A stretch of DNA of 36,124 bases from Pseudonocardia autotrophica (GTDB lineage: Bacteria; Actinomycetota; Actinomycetes; Mycobacteriales; Pseudonocardiaceae). Below are positions 1 through 7,243 of this stretch, piece by piece (positions within the stretch are counted from its first letter, which is position 1; each line of letters begins with the position of its first letter). Position numbers and translations under genes: made by a program. Where the stretch lies: NCBI RefSeq assembly GCF_000717175.1, contig NZ_JNYD01000044.1, positions 1 to 36,124 on the forward strand, read 5' to 3'. Below the pieces are notes generated by a model. That model had not been told where the DNA came from. It saw only the letters and a list, made by a program, of their open reading frames with translations, and made no database searches.

Positions 1-114
1 CAACGGCAGCGACGCGGAGACCTCGCCGGTGGCCGGGTTCGTCACGTCCGAGAACCGGCCGGACTTGCCATCGACCTTCTGGCCGTTGGCCCAGTGGTAC
101 AGCGTGTTCGTCAT
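1..114 (-). CDS. iolA: methylmalonate/malonate-semialdehyde dehydrogenase (CoA-acylating), N-terminal part only
   Basis: Only the first 38 codons lie in the window; the gene runs off the left edge. The translation begins MTNTLYHWANGQKV and continues through a DVTNPATGEV segment, the usual N-terminus of IolA/MmsA aldehyde dehydrogenases. These convert malonic (or methylmalonic) semialdehyde and CoA to acetyl-CoA (or propionyl-CoA) and CO2, the last step of inositol breakdown. The ATG at 114 follows an AGGAGAG ribosome site that overlaps the iolD stop, so translation is probably coupled. As the fifth gene of an iol operon the inositol role is more likely than valine catabolism. The catalytic cysteine lies outside the window and cannot be checked. 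Confidence 0.85.
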   Translation of the reverse strand, partial: MTNTLYHWANGQKVDGKSGRFSDVTNPATGEVSASLPL

Positions 115-122
115 TTCTCTCC

Positions 123-2036
123 TCAGGAACTGGGCCGCAGGAACGACTTCTGGGTCGCCTTGTGCTCGTCGTAGACCTTGCGCGCGGACTGCGTCGACTC
201 GAGCTCCGAGACCGCGCTGACCGGGACGTCCCACCAGGACTCCGAGTCCGGAGCGCCGATCAGCGGATCGGTCTCCACGTAGATCACCGTGCTGTCCGTG
301 GCCTTCTTCGCCTCGGCGATGGCCGCCGCGAAGTCCTCCGGGGTCTTCGTGCGGATCACCCGCAGGCCGAAGCTCTCCGCGTTCGCCGCCAGGTCCAGCG
401 GGAGGACCCCGCCGTCGAGCCGGCCCGTCTCGGCGTTGCGGTAGCGGTACTTCGTGCCGAAGCGCTGCGAGCCGAGGGACTCGGACAGCGAGCCGATGGA
501 CGCGAAGCCGTGGTTCTGCACCAGCACGGTGATGACCTTGATGCCCTCCTGCACCGCCGTGGCGAGCTCGGTGGCCATCATCAGGTAGGACCCGTCGCCG
601 ACCATGACGAAGACGTCCCGGTCGGGGCAGGCCAGCCGGACGCCGAGGCCGCCCGCGACCTCGTAGCCCATGCAGGAGTAGCCGTACTCCACGTGGTAGC
701 CCTTGGCGTCCCGCGTCTGCCAGAGCTTGTGCAGGTCACCGGGCATCGAGCCGGCGGCGCACACCACGACGTCGCGCGGGTCGGACAGCTCGTTGACCAT
801 CCCGATGACCTCGTTCTGGGTCAGCAGGCCGGCCGCCCCGTTGCTCGGGATCTCGGGCTCGTAGACGGACCTGACCGTCTCCGTCCACACGCGGTCGAGC
901 TCGGCGTACTCGGCCTTGTACGCGTCGGCGACCGTGTACCCGTCGAGCAGCGGGAGAAGAGCCTCGAGGGTCTCCCGCGCGTCGGCGAGGACCGAGGCAC
1001 CGGAGTGCTTGACGACGTCGATCGGCGCCACGTTGACGTTCACGAACCGGACGTCCGGGTTCTGGAACGCCGTGCGGCTGGCCGTGGTGAAGTCCTCGTA
1101 CCGGGTGCCGATGCCGATCACCACGTCGGCGTCCTTCGCGACGGCGTTCGCCGCGGTGGTGCCGGTGGAGCCGATGGCGCCCAGGCACTGCGGGTGGTCG
1201 AACACCAGCGTGCCCTTGCCCGCCTGGGTCTGGCCCACCGGGATCCCGGTGGCCTCGCAGAGCGCGGCGAGCGCCTCGTTCGCGCCCGAGTAGTGGATGC
1301 CGCCACCGGCGACGATCAGCGGCTTCTTCGCGCTCTTGATGATCTCCGCGGCGCGGGTGACCCTGGCCTTCTCGGGCAGCGGCCGCGCGACGTGCCAGAC
1401 CCGCTTCGCGAACAGGTCGGCGTCCCAGTCGTGCTCCTGCGCCTGCACGTCCTGCGGGAAGCAGACGGTCACGGCGCCGGTCTCGGCCGGGTCGGTGAGC
1501 ACCCGCATCGCGGACAGCAGGGCCGCGGGCAGCTGCTCGGGGCGCCAGACCCGGTCGAAGTACTTCGACACCGGGCGGAAGACGTCGTTGACCGTGACGT
1601 CGCCCGCGTAGGGCAGCTCGAGCTCCTGCAGCAGCGGGGACGCCGCGCGGTCGGCGAAGGTGTCCGCAGGCAGCAGCAGCACCGGGATGCGGTTGATCGT
1701 GGCGAGCGCGGCGCCGGTGACCATGTTGGTGGCGCCCGGGCCGACGCTCGACGAGACCGCCCAGGTCTGCAGCCGGTCCTTCATCCGCGCGTAGGCGACG
1801 GCGGTGTGCACCATCGCCTGCTCGTTGCGGCCGAGCACGTACGGCAGGGCGTCGGGCTCCTGCAGCTCGGCCTGCAGCAGCGCCTGGCCGAGGCCGGCCA
1901 CGTTGCCGTGGCCGAAGATGCCGAAGCAGCCGGCGAAGAGCTTCTGCTCGACGCCGTCGCGCTCGCTGTACTGCGCGGCGAGGAACTTCACCGTGGCCTG
2001 CGCGACGGTGAGCCGGACCGTGGACGACGCTGCCAT
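123..2036 (-). CDS. iolD: 3D-(3,5/4)-trihydroxycyclohexane-1,2-dione hydrolase
   Basis: IolD is a thiamine-diphosphate enzyme that opens the ring of trihydroxycyclohexane-1,2-dione to 5-deoxy-glucuronate. The 637-residue protein has the three-part ThDP-enzyme layout: an N-terminal pyrimidine-binding domain (RNEQAMVHTAVAYAR), a central domain (PLIVAGGGIHYSGA), and a C-terminal pyrophosphate-binding domain with the GDGSYLMM...VQNHG motif that binds Mg-ThDP. The frame stays open far upstream, but that extension lies in the iolB coding region. The ATG at 2036 (MAASSTVRLTVAQ) overlaps the iolB TGA by one base and gives the normal family length. It lies between iolB and iolA in a five-gene iol operon, so the assignment is strong. 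Confidence 0.95.
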   Translation of the reverse strand: MAASSTVRLTVAQATVKFLAAQYSERDGVEQKLFAGCFGIFGHGNVAGLGQALLQAELQEPDALPYVLGRNEQAMVHTAVAYARMKDRLQTWAVSSSVGPGATNMVTGAALATINRIPVLLLPADTFADRAASPLLQELELPYAGDVTVNDVFRPVSKYFDRVWRPEQLPAALLSAMRVLTDPAETGAVTVCFPQDVQAQEHDWDADLFAKRVWHVARPLPEKARVTRAAEIIKSAKKPLIVAGGGIHYSGANEALAALCEATGIPVGQTQAGKGTLVFDHPQCLGAIGSTGTTAANAVAKDADVVIGIGTRYEDFTTASRTAFQNPDVRFVNVNVAPIDVVKHSGASVLADARETLEALLPLLDGYTVADAYKAEYAELDRVWTETVRSVYEPEIPSNGAAGLLTQNEVIGMVNELSDPRDVVVCAAGSMPGDLHKLWQTRDAKGYHVEYGYSCMGYEVAGGLGVRLACPDRDVFVMVGDGSYLMMATELATAVQEGIKVITVLVQNHGFASIGSLSESLGSQRFGTKYRYRNAETGRLDGGVLPLDLAANAESFGLRVIRTKTPEDFAAAIAEAKKATDSTVIYVETDPLIGAPDSESWWDVPVSAVSELESTQSARKVYDEHKATQKSFLRPSS

Positions 2037-2938
2037 CACTGGCCTCCGAGGCGGGAGTCGATCGCCTGGTCGGCCCACGTGTCGCGGATCCAGGCCTGGT
2101 CGGGGTGGTCGGTGATGAGCCAGGCGCGCTCCTCGCCGGGGCCGGCCATCACGTTCAGGTAGTACATGTCGTGCCCGGGCGCCGCGGCGCACGGACCGTG
2201 CCAGCCCCACGGGATGAGCACGGTGTCGCGGTCGTGGACCTCGACCATGATGTCGATCTCGTGGCCCGGCGAGCTGCTCGTACGGTGGAAGCCCAGGCCG
2301 GGCTGGCCTGCGGGTCCGGGCGCGATCTCGAAGTAGTAGATCTCCTCGAGCTGCGACTCGTGCGGGCCCGCCTCGTCGTGCTTGTGCGCGGGGTAGCTCG
2401 ACCAGTTGCCGCCGGGGGTGATGACCTCGCAGGCGATGATCGAGCCGGCCTCGAAGGAGCCGACGGTGCCGAAGTTGCGCACCTGGCGGCTGGCCTGCCC
2501 CGCCCCGCGCAGCTCGACCGGCACCTCGGCCTTGGGGCCGTACCGGAAGGGCAGCTCCTGCTCGCACTGCGCGCCGCACAGCGCGAACCGACCGCCGGCC
2601 TCCGAGGCGATCGTGACGGTGGAGTGGATCGGCAGGTAGGAGACGTCCGTCGGGCCCTCGAAGACGTTCGCGCGGCCCTGCAGCGTGTGGGTCTCCGACC
2701 CGAGGGTGACGGTGGCGGAGCCGTTGAGCGGCACCACGAACATCTCCTCGGTGCCGGTCTCGACGGTCCGCTCGGCGCCGGGCGCGAGGGAGACGATCCG
2801 CAGGCTGGAGTGCTCCCAGTGCCTACCCACCTCGCCGGCTCCGCCGGCTGCCGTCCCCCGGTCCGCGGACTTCGGGGTCACCTCGAGCTCGTAGCCGTCG
2901 GCGGCACCGGTGCCGGCGGGGATGTACAGCTCGCTCAT
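2036..2938 (-). CDS. iolB: 5-deoxy-glucuronate isomerase
   Basis: IolB isomerises 5-deoxy-D-glucuronate to 2-deoxy-5-keto-D-gluconate, the substrate of IolC. The protein has 300 residues, a normal length, and is a bicupin of the KduI/IolB family. Visible metal-site segments are SYPAHKHDE and EEIYYFEI, where the His and Glu residues are expected to bind the metal, and PWGWHG near the C-terminus. The start MSELYIPAG at 2938 overlaps the 3' end of the preceding aldolase-like gene by four bases, and the TGA shares a base with the iolD ATG. This tight packing indicates one transcript and coupled translation. Confidence 0.94.
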   Translation of the reverse strand: MSELYIPAGTGAADGYELEVTPKSADRGTAAGGAGEVGRHWEHSSLRIVSLAPGAERTVETGTEEMFVVPLNGSATVTLGSETHTLQGRANVFEGPTDVSYLPIHSTVTIASEAGGRFALCGAQCEQELPFRYGPKAEVPVELRGAGQASRQVRNFGTVGSFEAGSIIACEVITPGGNWSSYPAHKHDEAGPHESQLEEIYYFEIAPGPAGQPGLGFHRTSSSPGHEIDIMVEVHDRDTVLIPWGWHGPCAAAPGHDMYYLNVMAGPGEERAWLITDHPDQAWIRDTWADQAIDSRLGGQ

Positions 2939-3834
2939 GCGGCGACGACCTCCTGCGGGCGGACGAGGGAGACGGCGGTGTCGACGGCACTCGCGACGTC
3001 GCCGTCCTCGGGGTAGAGCAGCGCGCGGCCGACGATCAGGCCGCGCACGGACGGGAGCTCCAGCGCGGCCTTCCAGGAGGCGTAGGTCTCCTCGGGGGCA
3101 CCGGTCGGGTCGCCGCCCAGCAGCAGCGTCGGCAGGGTCGTGGCCTCCATGACCCGCTCCATGCCGTCGACCACCGGCAGCTTCATCCAGGTGTAGGCGC
3201 TGGAGGCGCCCAGGCCCTGGGCGATGTGCACGGACTTGATCACGGCCTCGGTGGAGAGGTCGTTGATGATGCGGCCGTCGACCCGGCGGGACATGAACGG
3301 CTCGACCATCGCGACGACGCCGGCCCGGTTGGCCTCGGTGACCACCTGCGCGCAGGTCTCCAGGGTGGAGACGGTCGCGTGGTCGTCGAGGTCGATGCGG
3401 GTCAGCATCTTGATCGCCTCGAAACCCGCCTCCGCGGTGCCCGCGACGTCGTAGCCGGTGAGCCGGTCGTCCATCTCGAACACGGAGCCCTGCAGGCCGC
3501 CGCGGTTCATCGAGGAGACGACGACCTTGCCCTCCAGGGCGCCGAGCAGCAGCAGGTCCTCGAGGATGTCCGCGGTGCCGAGCACGCCGTCCACGCCGGG
3601 GCGGGACAGCGCCGTGACCAGGCGGTCCAGCAGCTCGGGGCGGCTCGCCATCGCGTCCGCCCGGCCGCGCGCCGACAGGGCACCGCGGGCGGGGTGGTCG
3701 GCGGCGACGATCATCAGCCGGCCGTCGGAGGGGACGAACGGGCGGCGCCGGCGCGCGGCCAGGAGCTCGGTGATCCGCTGCGGCTCGTAGAACCGGATGT
3801 CGCGGAGCTCGTCGTAGTCCTTGGCGAAGCTCAC
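2935..3834 (-). CDS. Cgl0159-like (beta/alpha)8 aldolase-type protein of the inositol operon
   Basis: The 299-residue protein belongs to a (beta/alpha)8 family often found in actinobacterial inositol loci and annotated as Cgl0159-like or as a deoxyribose-phosphate-aldolase-like protein. The GTG at 3834 (VSFAKDYDELRDIRF) overlaps the iolC TGA as GTGA; the longer open frame upstream is iolC in another frame. Visible barrel-like segments include RLMIVAADHPARGAL near the N-terminus, EAGFEAIKMLTRIDL and AYTWMKLPVVDGM, with PTLLLGGDP and GLIVGRALLYP near the C-terminus, which resemble phosphate-binding turns. Its position directly after the IolC kinase suggests it cleaves 2-deoxy-5-keto-gluconate 6-phosphate to DHAP and malonic semialdehyde, the job of IolJ. 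That role is inferred from context. Confidence 0.85.
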   Translation of the reverse strand: MSFAKDYDELRDIRFYEPQRITELLAARRRRPFVPSDGRLMIVAADHPARGALSARGRADAMASRPELLDRLVTALSRPGVDGVLGTADILEDLLLLGALEGKVVVSSMNRGGLQGSVFEMDDRLTGYDVAGTAEAGFEAIKMLTRIDLDDHATVSTLETCAQVVTEANRAGVVAMVEPFMSRRVDGRIINDLSTEAVIKSVHIAQGLGASSAYTWMKLPVVDGMERVMEATTLPTLLLGGDPTGAPEETYASWKAALELPSVRGLIVGRALLYPEDGDVASAVDTAVSLVRPQEVVAA

Positions 3835-4811
3835 GCGCTCACCTTCTCGTTGGGGTCGCCGCCGGCGAGGAGGACGTCGATCTCCCCGGCGGTGGGCATC
3901 GCGGTGGAGCACTCCAGGCGGGACGCGACGATCGCGCCCGCGGCGTTGGCCCGGCTGAGCACCTTCTCCAGGGGCCAGCCGGCCAGCAGGCCGTGGGCCA
4001 GCGAGCCGCCGAAGCTGTCGCCGGCGCCGAGGCCGTTGTAGGGAGTGATCGAGATGGGCGGGGAGACGACGCGCTCGGTGCGGCTCTTCGCCAGCACGCC
4101 CTTGGGGCCCTGCTTGACGATGGCCAGCTCCACGCCCGCGTCGAGCAGCGCGTCGGCCGCCTTCTCCGGGTCGGTCTCGCCGATAGCGACCTCGCACTCC
4201 TCGCGGTTGCCCACGGCCACGGTGACCTGGCCGAGGATCTTCTGGATCTGCTCGGTGGCCGCGGCCGGGGTCTCCCAGAACATGGGGCGGTAGTCGAGGT
4301 CGAGCACGGTGTGGCCGACCCGATCCCGCCCGCCGTCGCGCGCGGCGAGCACCTCGTGGTGGGCGCCGCGGCTCGGCTCCTCGGACAGCCCGGTCACGGA
4401 GAGCCACAGCAGGTCGGCCGCGCGGACGGCGTCGAGGTCGATGTCCGCGGCAGTGACCTGCAGGTCCGGGGCCTTCGGCTTGCGGTAGAAGTACAGCGGG
4501 AAGTCGTCCGGCGGGAAGATCTCGCAGAACGTGACCGGCGTCGGGTACTCGTGGTTGGTCACGACGTGCGCGTCGCTCACCCCGAGCCGGCGCAGCTCCT
4601 GCCGGACGTAGCGGCCGAACGGGTCGTCGCCGACCCCGGTGATGATGGCGGCCCGCCGGCCGAGCCGCGCGGCGGCGACGGCGACGTTGGCGGTGGTGCC
4701 GCCCAGGAACTTGCCGAAGGACTCGACGTCCTCCAGGCCCACCCCGACCTGCAGGGGATAGATGTCCACCCCGGCGCGCCCGAAGGTCAACACCTCTGCT
4801 GGTTCGCTCAT
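3831..4811 (-). CDS. iolC: 5-dehydro-2-deoxygluconokinase
   Basis: IolC is a PfkB/ribokinase-family kinase that phosphorylates 2-deoxy-5-keto-D-gluconate at C6. The 326-residue protein carries both PfkB signatures: GGTTANVAVAAARLG near residue 38 and YNGLGAGDSFGGSLAHG near residue 257, where GAGD forms the anion hole and the Asp is the catalytic base. The ATG at 4811 is the first gene of the minus-strand operon and faces the GntR regulator across a 108-bp spacer. The 3' end overlaps the next gene by four bases (GTGA). Function is assigned from family plus operon; PfkB kinases as a group have varied sugar specificity. Confidence 0.93.
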   Translation of the reverse strand: MSEPAEVLTFGRAGVDIYPLQVGVGLEDVESFGKFLGGTTANVAVAAARLGRRAAIITGVGDDPFGRYVRQELRRLGVSDAHVVTNHEYPTPVTFCEIFPPDDFPLYFYRKPKAPDLQVTAADIDLDAVRAADLLWLSVTGLSEEPSRGAHHEVLAARDGGRDRVGHTVLDLDYRPMFWETPAAATEQIQKILGQVTVAVGNREECEVAIGETDPEKAADALLDAGVELAIVKQGPKGVLAKSRTERVVSPPISITPYNGLGAGDSFGGSLAHGLLAGWPLEKVLSRANAAGAIVASRLECSTAMPTAGEIDVLLAGGDPNEKVSA

Positions 4812-4919
4812 CGAGTCCTCTTCGACGTCTCGTTACGCGCTGTCCGACGGCTTCGAAGCTACGTGTCCGTCGGTACTTTGTCTATACATAGTTACGTACT
4901 CACTTGTAGCCTCGCTCCC
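4812..4919. promoter_or_regulatory. divergent iol/gntR promoter region with candidate operator
   Basis: This 108-bp spacer between the divergent iolC and GntR starts is visibly AT-richer than its surroundings in the middle. It contains an inverted repeat CTAT-AC-ATAG at 4882-4891, inside TGTCTATACATAG, and a TACGTA palindrome just downstream at 4894-4899. TGTCTATACA agrees at 8 of 10 positions with the KGWCHTRACA motif that I recall for the Corynebacterium glutamicum IolR regulator, also a GntR protein. I infer that the divergent regulator binds here and represses both directions until an inositol-pathway compound releases it. No clear -10/-35 pair could be assigned. Confidence 0.5.
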
Positions 4920-5654
4920 ATGGAGGACACCCCCGTCGCGTTCGAGGTCGAGCTGGACCGGACCAGCCCGGTCCCGCTCTACCACCAGCTCGCGCTGGCC
5001 ATCGAGCGCGCGATCGAGACCGGGGTCCTCAAGCCCGGCGACCGGCTCGAGAACGAGGTGGCGCTGACCGCGCGGCTCGGCCTCGCCCGGCCGACGGCGC
5101 GGCAGGCGATCCAGGAGCTGGTGACCCGCGGGATGCTGGTGCGGAAGCGGGGCGTCGGCACCCAGGTCGTGCAGCCGCACGTGCGCCGCGAGGTGCGACT
5201 GACCAGCCTGTTCGACGACCTCGCCGCCGAGGGGCGGGTGCCCGGGACCGAGCTGCTGTCGCTGGACGAGTGCGGCGCCGAGGAGGTACCGGAGCCGCCC
5301 GGGCTGCCGGCCCGCCTGACCCGGATCCGGCGGTTGCGCAGCGCCGACGGGGTGCGGCTGGCGATCCTCACCAACTACCTGCCCGCGCACTTCGGCGTCG
5401 CCGGCCCGGACCTGGAGCGCACCGGGCTCTACGCGCTACTGCGGGCGCAGGGGGCGAGCTTCCGGATCGCGCACCAGAGCATCGGGGCGCGGCTGATGAC
5501 CGAGGCGGAGGCGACGCTGCTCGGCGAGGAGGAGCCGGCGGCGTGCGTGACGGTCCGCCGCTCGGTCTACGACGACACCGGCGCCTTCGTGGAGACGGGC
5601 ACGCACGTCTACCGCGCCTCCCAGTACACGGTGCGCACGTCGTTGGTGGTGTAG
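4920..5654 (+). CDS. GntR-family transcriptional regulator (HutC/UTRA type), probable regulator of the inositol operon
   Basis: The 244-residue protein has an N-terminal GntR winged helix (about residues 12-78: PVPLYHQLALAIERAI, then RLGLARPTARQAIQELVTRG as the HTH and a GVGTQVV wing). A C-terminal UTRA ligand-binding domain follows from about residue 85 to the end (RIRRLRSADGVRLAILTNYL and the closing YRASQYTVRTSLVV). The ATG at 4920 (MEDTPVAFEVEL) gives a standard domain start; longer upstream frames run antisense through iolC. Divergent placement next to iolC suggests control of the iol operon, perhaps responding to a sugar-acid or phosphorylated intermediate. It is convergent with the next gene, with a 34-bp gap. 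Confidence 0.92.
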   Translation: MEDTPVAFEVELDRTSPVPLYHQLALAIERAIETGVLKPGDRLENEVALTARLGLARPTARQAIQELVTRGMLVRKRGVGTQVVQPHVRREVRLTSLFDDLAAEGRVPGTELLSLDECGAEEVPEPPGLPARLTRIRRLRSADGVRLAILTNYLPAHFGVAGPDLERTGLYALLRAQGASFRIAHQSIGARLMTEAEATLLGEEEPAACVTVRRSVYDDTGAFVETGTHVYRASQYTVRTSLVV

Positions 5655-5688
5655 CGGGCCCCAGCTCTTGCGGCGGGCCGCGGGCCGG

Positions 5689-6675
5689 TCAGGCCTGGGT
5701 CGCGAGGGCGGCGGAGAGCTGCGGGACCAGGTGGTCGAGGGCGTAGGGGACCGAGAGGACGCTGTTGTAGGTCATCGCGCCCCGCGTGTCGGTGTCCGGG
5801 ACGAGCATGCGCCCGTCCGCGACGACCGGGACCTGCTGCAGGACGGCGTCGCCGTCGACGGTGGAGCGGGCGGCGGGCTGGTCGGCCAGCATCACGAGGA
5901 CGTCGCCGTCGAGGATCCCGGCCTGCTCCGGCGCCACCTCGACGAAGAACCGCTCGCCCGTGTCGAGCGCCGCGACGCCCTGCGGGAGCGTGAAGCCGAG
6001 CCCGGCCATCACCTGGCCGCGGGCGTCGCCGGGGGTGTAGGCGCCGTACTTGCCGTCGTAGGGCAGCACGACGGTGCCGACCTTGCCGCGGAAGCCGGGG
6101 TTGGCGGCGACGGCGGCGGCGTAGGCGTCGTCCGCCTTGCGGATCAGCTCCTCGCCCTCGGCCGGCTTCCCGAGCGCCTGCGCGATCACGCGGGTGGCGT
6201 CGCTGCGCGGGACGGCGTAGGCCGCGGTGCCCTCGGGCCGGGCGATGGTCGGCGCGATCGCCGAGAGCTTCTCGTAGACGGACCGGTCGAAGCCCGCGTT
6301 GATCCCGATGATCAGGTCCGGCCGCAGCCCGGCGATCTGCTCGAGGTTCGGCTGCGAGTCGCTCTCGAGGAGGACCGGCTGGTCACCGCGGACGAGCGGG
6401 CGCGCCCACGGACCGAGCCCGCCGGCCGACCTGTAGAAGGCGTAGCCGGTGAGCGCGACGGGCGTGGTGCCGAGCGCCAGCGCCGCGTCGGCGTCCGTGA
6501 CCCCCAACGTGACGACGCGGGTGGGCGGAGCCGGGATCGTCGTCGTGCCGAAGAGGTGGGTGATCGTGACCGGCTCGGCCGACGGGGCGGGCGCCGCGGG
6601 CTCGGCCGAGGAGCAGGCCGTGAGCAGCAGTCCGACGAGCAGGACGAACGGGACGATCAGGCGGCGAGGCGGCAC
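5689..6675 (-). CDS. iron-siderophore ABC transporter substrate-binding lipoprotein
   Basis: The 328-residue protein begins with a lipoprotein signal peptide: basic MPPRR, a hydrophobic stretch, and lipobox LLTAC with the lipidated Cys at residue 21. The mature part is a FepB/FhuD-type periplasmic-binding fold (Peripla_BP_2), with the typical TRVVTLGVTDADAALALG start, a LEQIAGLRPDLIIGIN turn and a GDVLVMLADQ segment in the second lobe. It should capture a ferric siderophore outside the membrane and deliver it to an ABC permease. No permease or ATPase gene is adjacent, so it is an orphan. The GTG at 6675 lies only nine bases from a DtxR-like iron box, implying a very short or leaderless transcript controlled by iron. 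Confidence 0.9.
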   Translation of the reverse strand: MPPRRLIVPFVLLVGLLLTACSSAEPAAPAPSAEPVTITHLFGTTTIPAPPTRVVTLGVTDADAALALGTTPVALTGYAFYRSAGGLGPWARPLVRGDQPVLLESDSQPNLEQIAGLRPDLIIGINAGFDRSVYEKLSAIAPTIARPEGTAAYAVPRSDATRVIAQALGKPAEGEELIRKADDAYAAAVAANPGFRGKVGTVVLPYDGKYGAYTPGDARGQVMAGLGFTLPQGVAALDTGERFFVEVAPEQAGILDGDVLVMLADQPAARSTVDGDAVLQQVPVVADGRMLVPDTDTRGAMTYNSVLSVPYALDHLVPQLSAALATQA

Positions 6676-6684
6676 GCGAGAACA

Positions 6685-6703
6685 TTAGGCCAGCCTCACC
6701 TTG
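6685..6703. promoter_or_regulatory. DtxR/IdeR-type iron box
   Basis: The 19-bp site TTAGGCCAGCCTCACCTTG matches the DtxR/IdeR consensus TWAGGTWAGSCTWACCTWA at 15 of 19 positions. It lies in the 39-bp gap between the end of the Fur-family gene and the GTG of the siderophore-binding protein, centred about 19 bp upstream of that GTG. A bound repressor would block the promoter of the transporter gene when ferrous iron is plentiful. The match is by eye and the binding protein is not in the window. Confidence 0.72.
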
Positions 6704-6714
6704 TCGTGGAAGCC

Positions 6715-7152
6715 TCAGCGCGCGGCGCACTCCGCGCAGCGACCCCAGAACACGAGCTCGGCCTCGTCGATCTCGAAGCCCTCCTGGGGCCCCGCCTCCA
6801 GGCACGGTGCGGAACCGACGGCGCACGGCACGTCCCGGACCCGGCCGCACACGCGGCAGACCAGGTGGTGGTGGTTGTCGCCGTGCTGCAGCTCGAACCG
6901 GGTGGCCGAGCCGGCGGGCTCGATGCTGCGCACCAGCCCGACGCGGCGCAGGTCCTCGAGCACGTTGTAGAGGCCCTGCCGGGACAGCTCGGACACCGCC
7001 GACGGCCCCGCGGCCGCCCCCGCGTGCGCCACGACCTCCGCCACCTCGACGGCCGTGGAGTGCGGCCGGTCGGCGAGGGCGTGCAGCACCGCGCGCCGGT
7101 GCGGCGTGCTGCGCAGCCCCTTCCCCCGGAGCAGGGCGGTGAGGTCATCCAT
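6715..7152 (-). CDS. Fur-family metal/peroxide-responsive repressor
   Basis: The 145-residue protein has the Fur layout: an N-terminal winged helix (GLRSTPHRRAVLHAL, then SRQGLYNVLEDLRRVGLV) and a C-terminal dimerisation domain. The metal-binding segment DNHHHLVCRVCGRVRDVPC and a terminal CAEC give the CxxC pairs of a structural zinc site, and the His cluster belongs to the regulatory site. In actinobacteria such proteins (FurA/CatR type) often sense peroxide through iron. The ATG at 7152 (MDDLTALLRGK) is preferred because an alternative ATG at 7148 is out of frame. It is divergent from dps across 91 bp, so it probably regulates both itself and dps. Sensing specificity cannot be read from sequence. 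Confidence 0.92.
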   Translation of the reverse strand: MDDLTALLRGKGLRSTPHRRAVLHALADRPHSTAVEVAEVVAHAGAAAGPSAVSELSRQGLYNVLEDLRRVGLVRSIEPAGSATRFELQHGDNHHHLVCRVCGRVRDVPCAVGSAPCLEAGPQEGFEIDEAELVFWGRCAECAAR

Positions 7153-7243
7153 GCAGGTGAGGCTACCCCAATACTTTGGATGCGGTCACTAACTTGACCA
7201 GCATCACAACTTGACTCGGTCCAAAGTAGGGTACAAAGGAATC
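7153..7243. promoter_or_regulatory. symmetrical divergent fur-dps control region
   Basis: The spacer carries a mirror-image element. TACTTTGGA at 7172-7180 is the exact reverse complement of TCCAAAGTA at 7220-7228, and the flanking TACCC (7164-7168) and GGGTA (7229-7233) extend the repeat with a three-base bulge. Read towards each gene, both copies are TCCAAAGTA followed by GGGTA, ending 10 bases before the dps ATG and 11 before the fur ATG. Between them lies a 17-bp-spaced direct repeat AACTTGAC (7191-7198 and 7208-7215) containing TTGAC, a -35-like element. I infer paired Fur-protein operators overlapping two promoters. GGGTAC also resembles the -10 of stress sigma factors of the SigB/SigF type. 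Confidence 0.6.

Noticed and set aside
162..2162. 666-codon plus-strand open frame opposite iolD
   Set aside because: Arg/Val/Asp-rich low-complexity translation typical of the antisense of a GC-rich gene; iolD on minus has full family motifs.
2037..2579. N-terminal extension of iolD giving 818 residues
   Set aside because: The extension is the iolB gene read in another frame; the ATG at 2036 gives the normal family start and couples to the iolB stop.
5656..5679. GGCCC/GGGCC hairpin between gntR and the siderophore-binding gene
   Set aside because: Only five pairs with a 13-base loop in very GC-rich sequence, so it could easily occur by chance.
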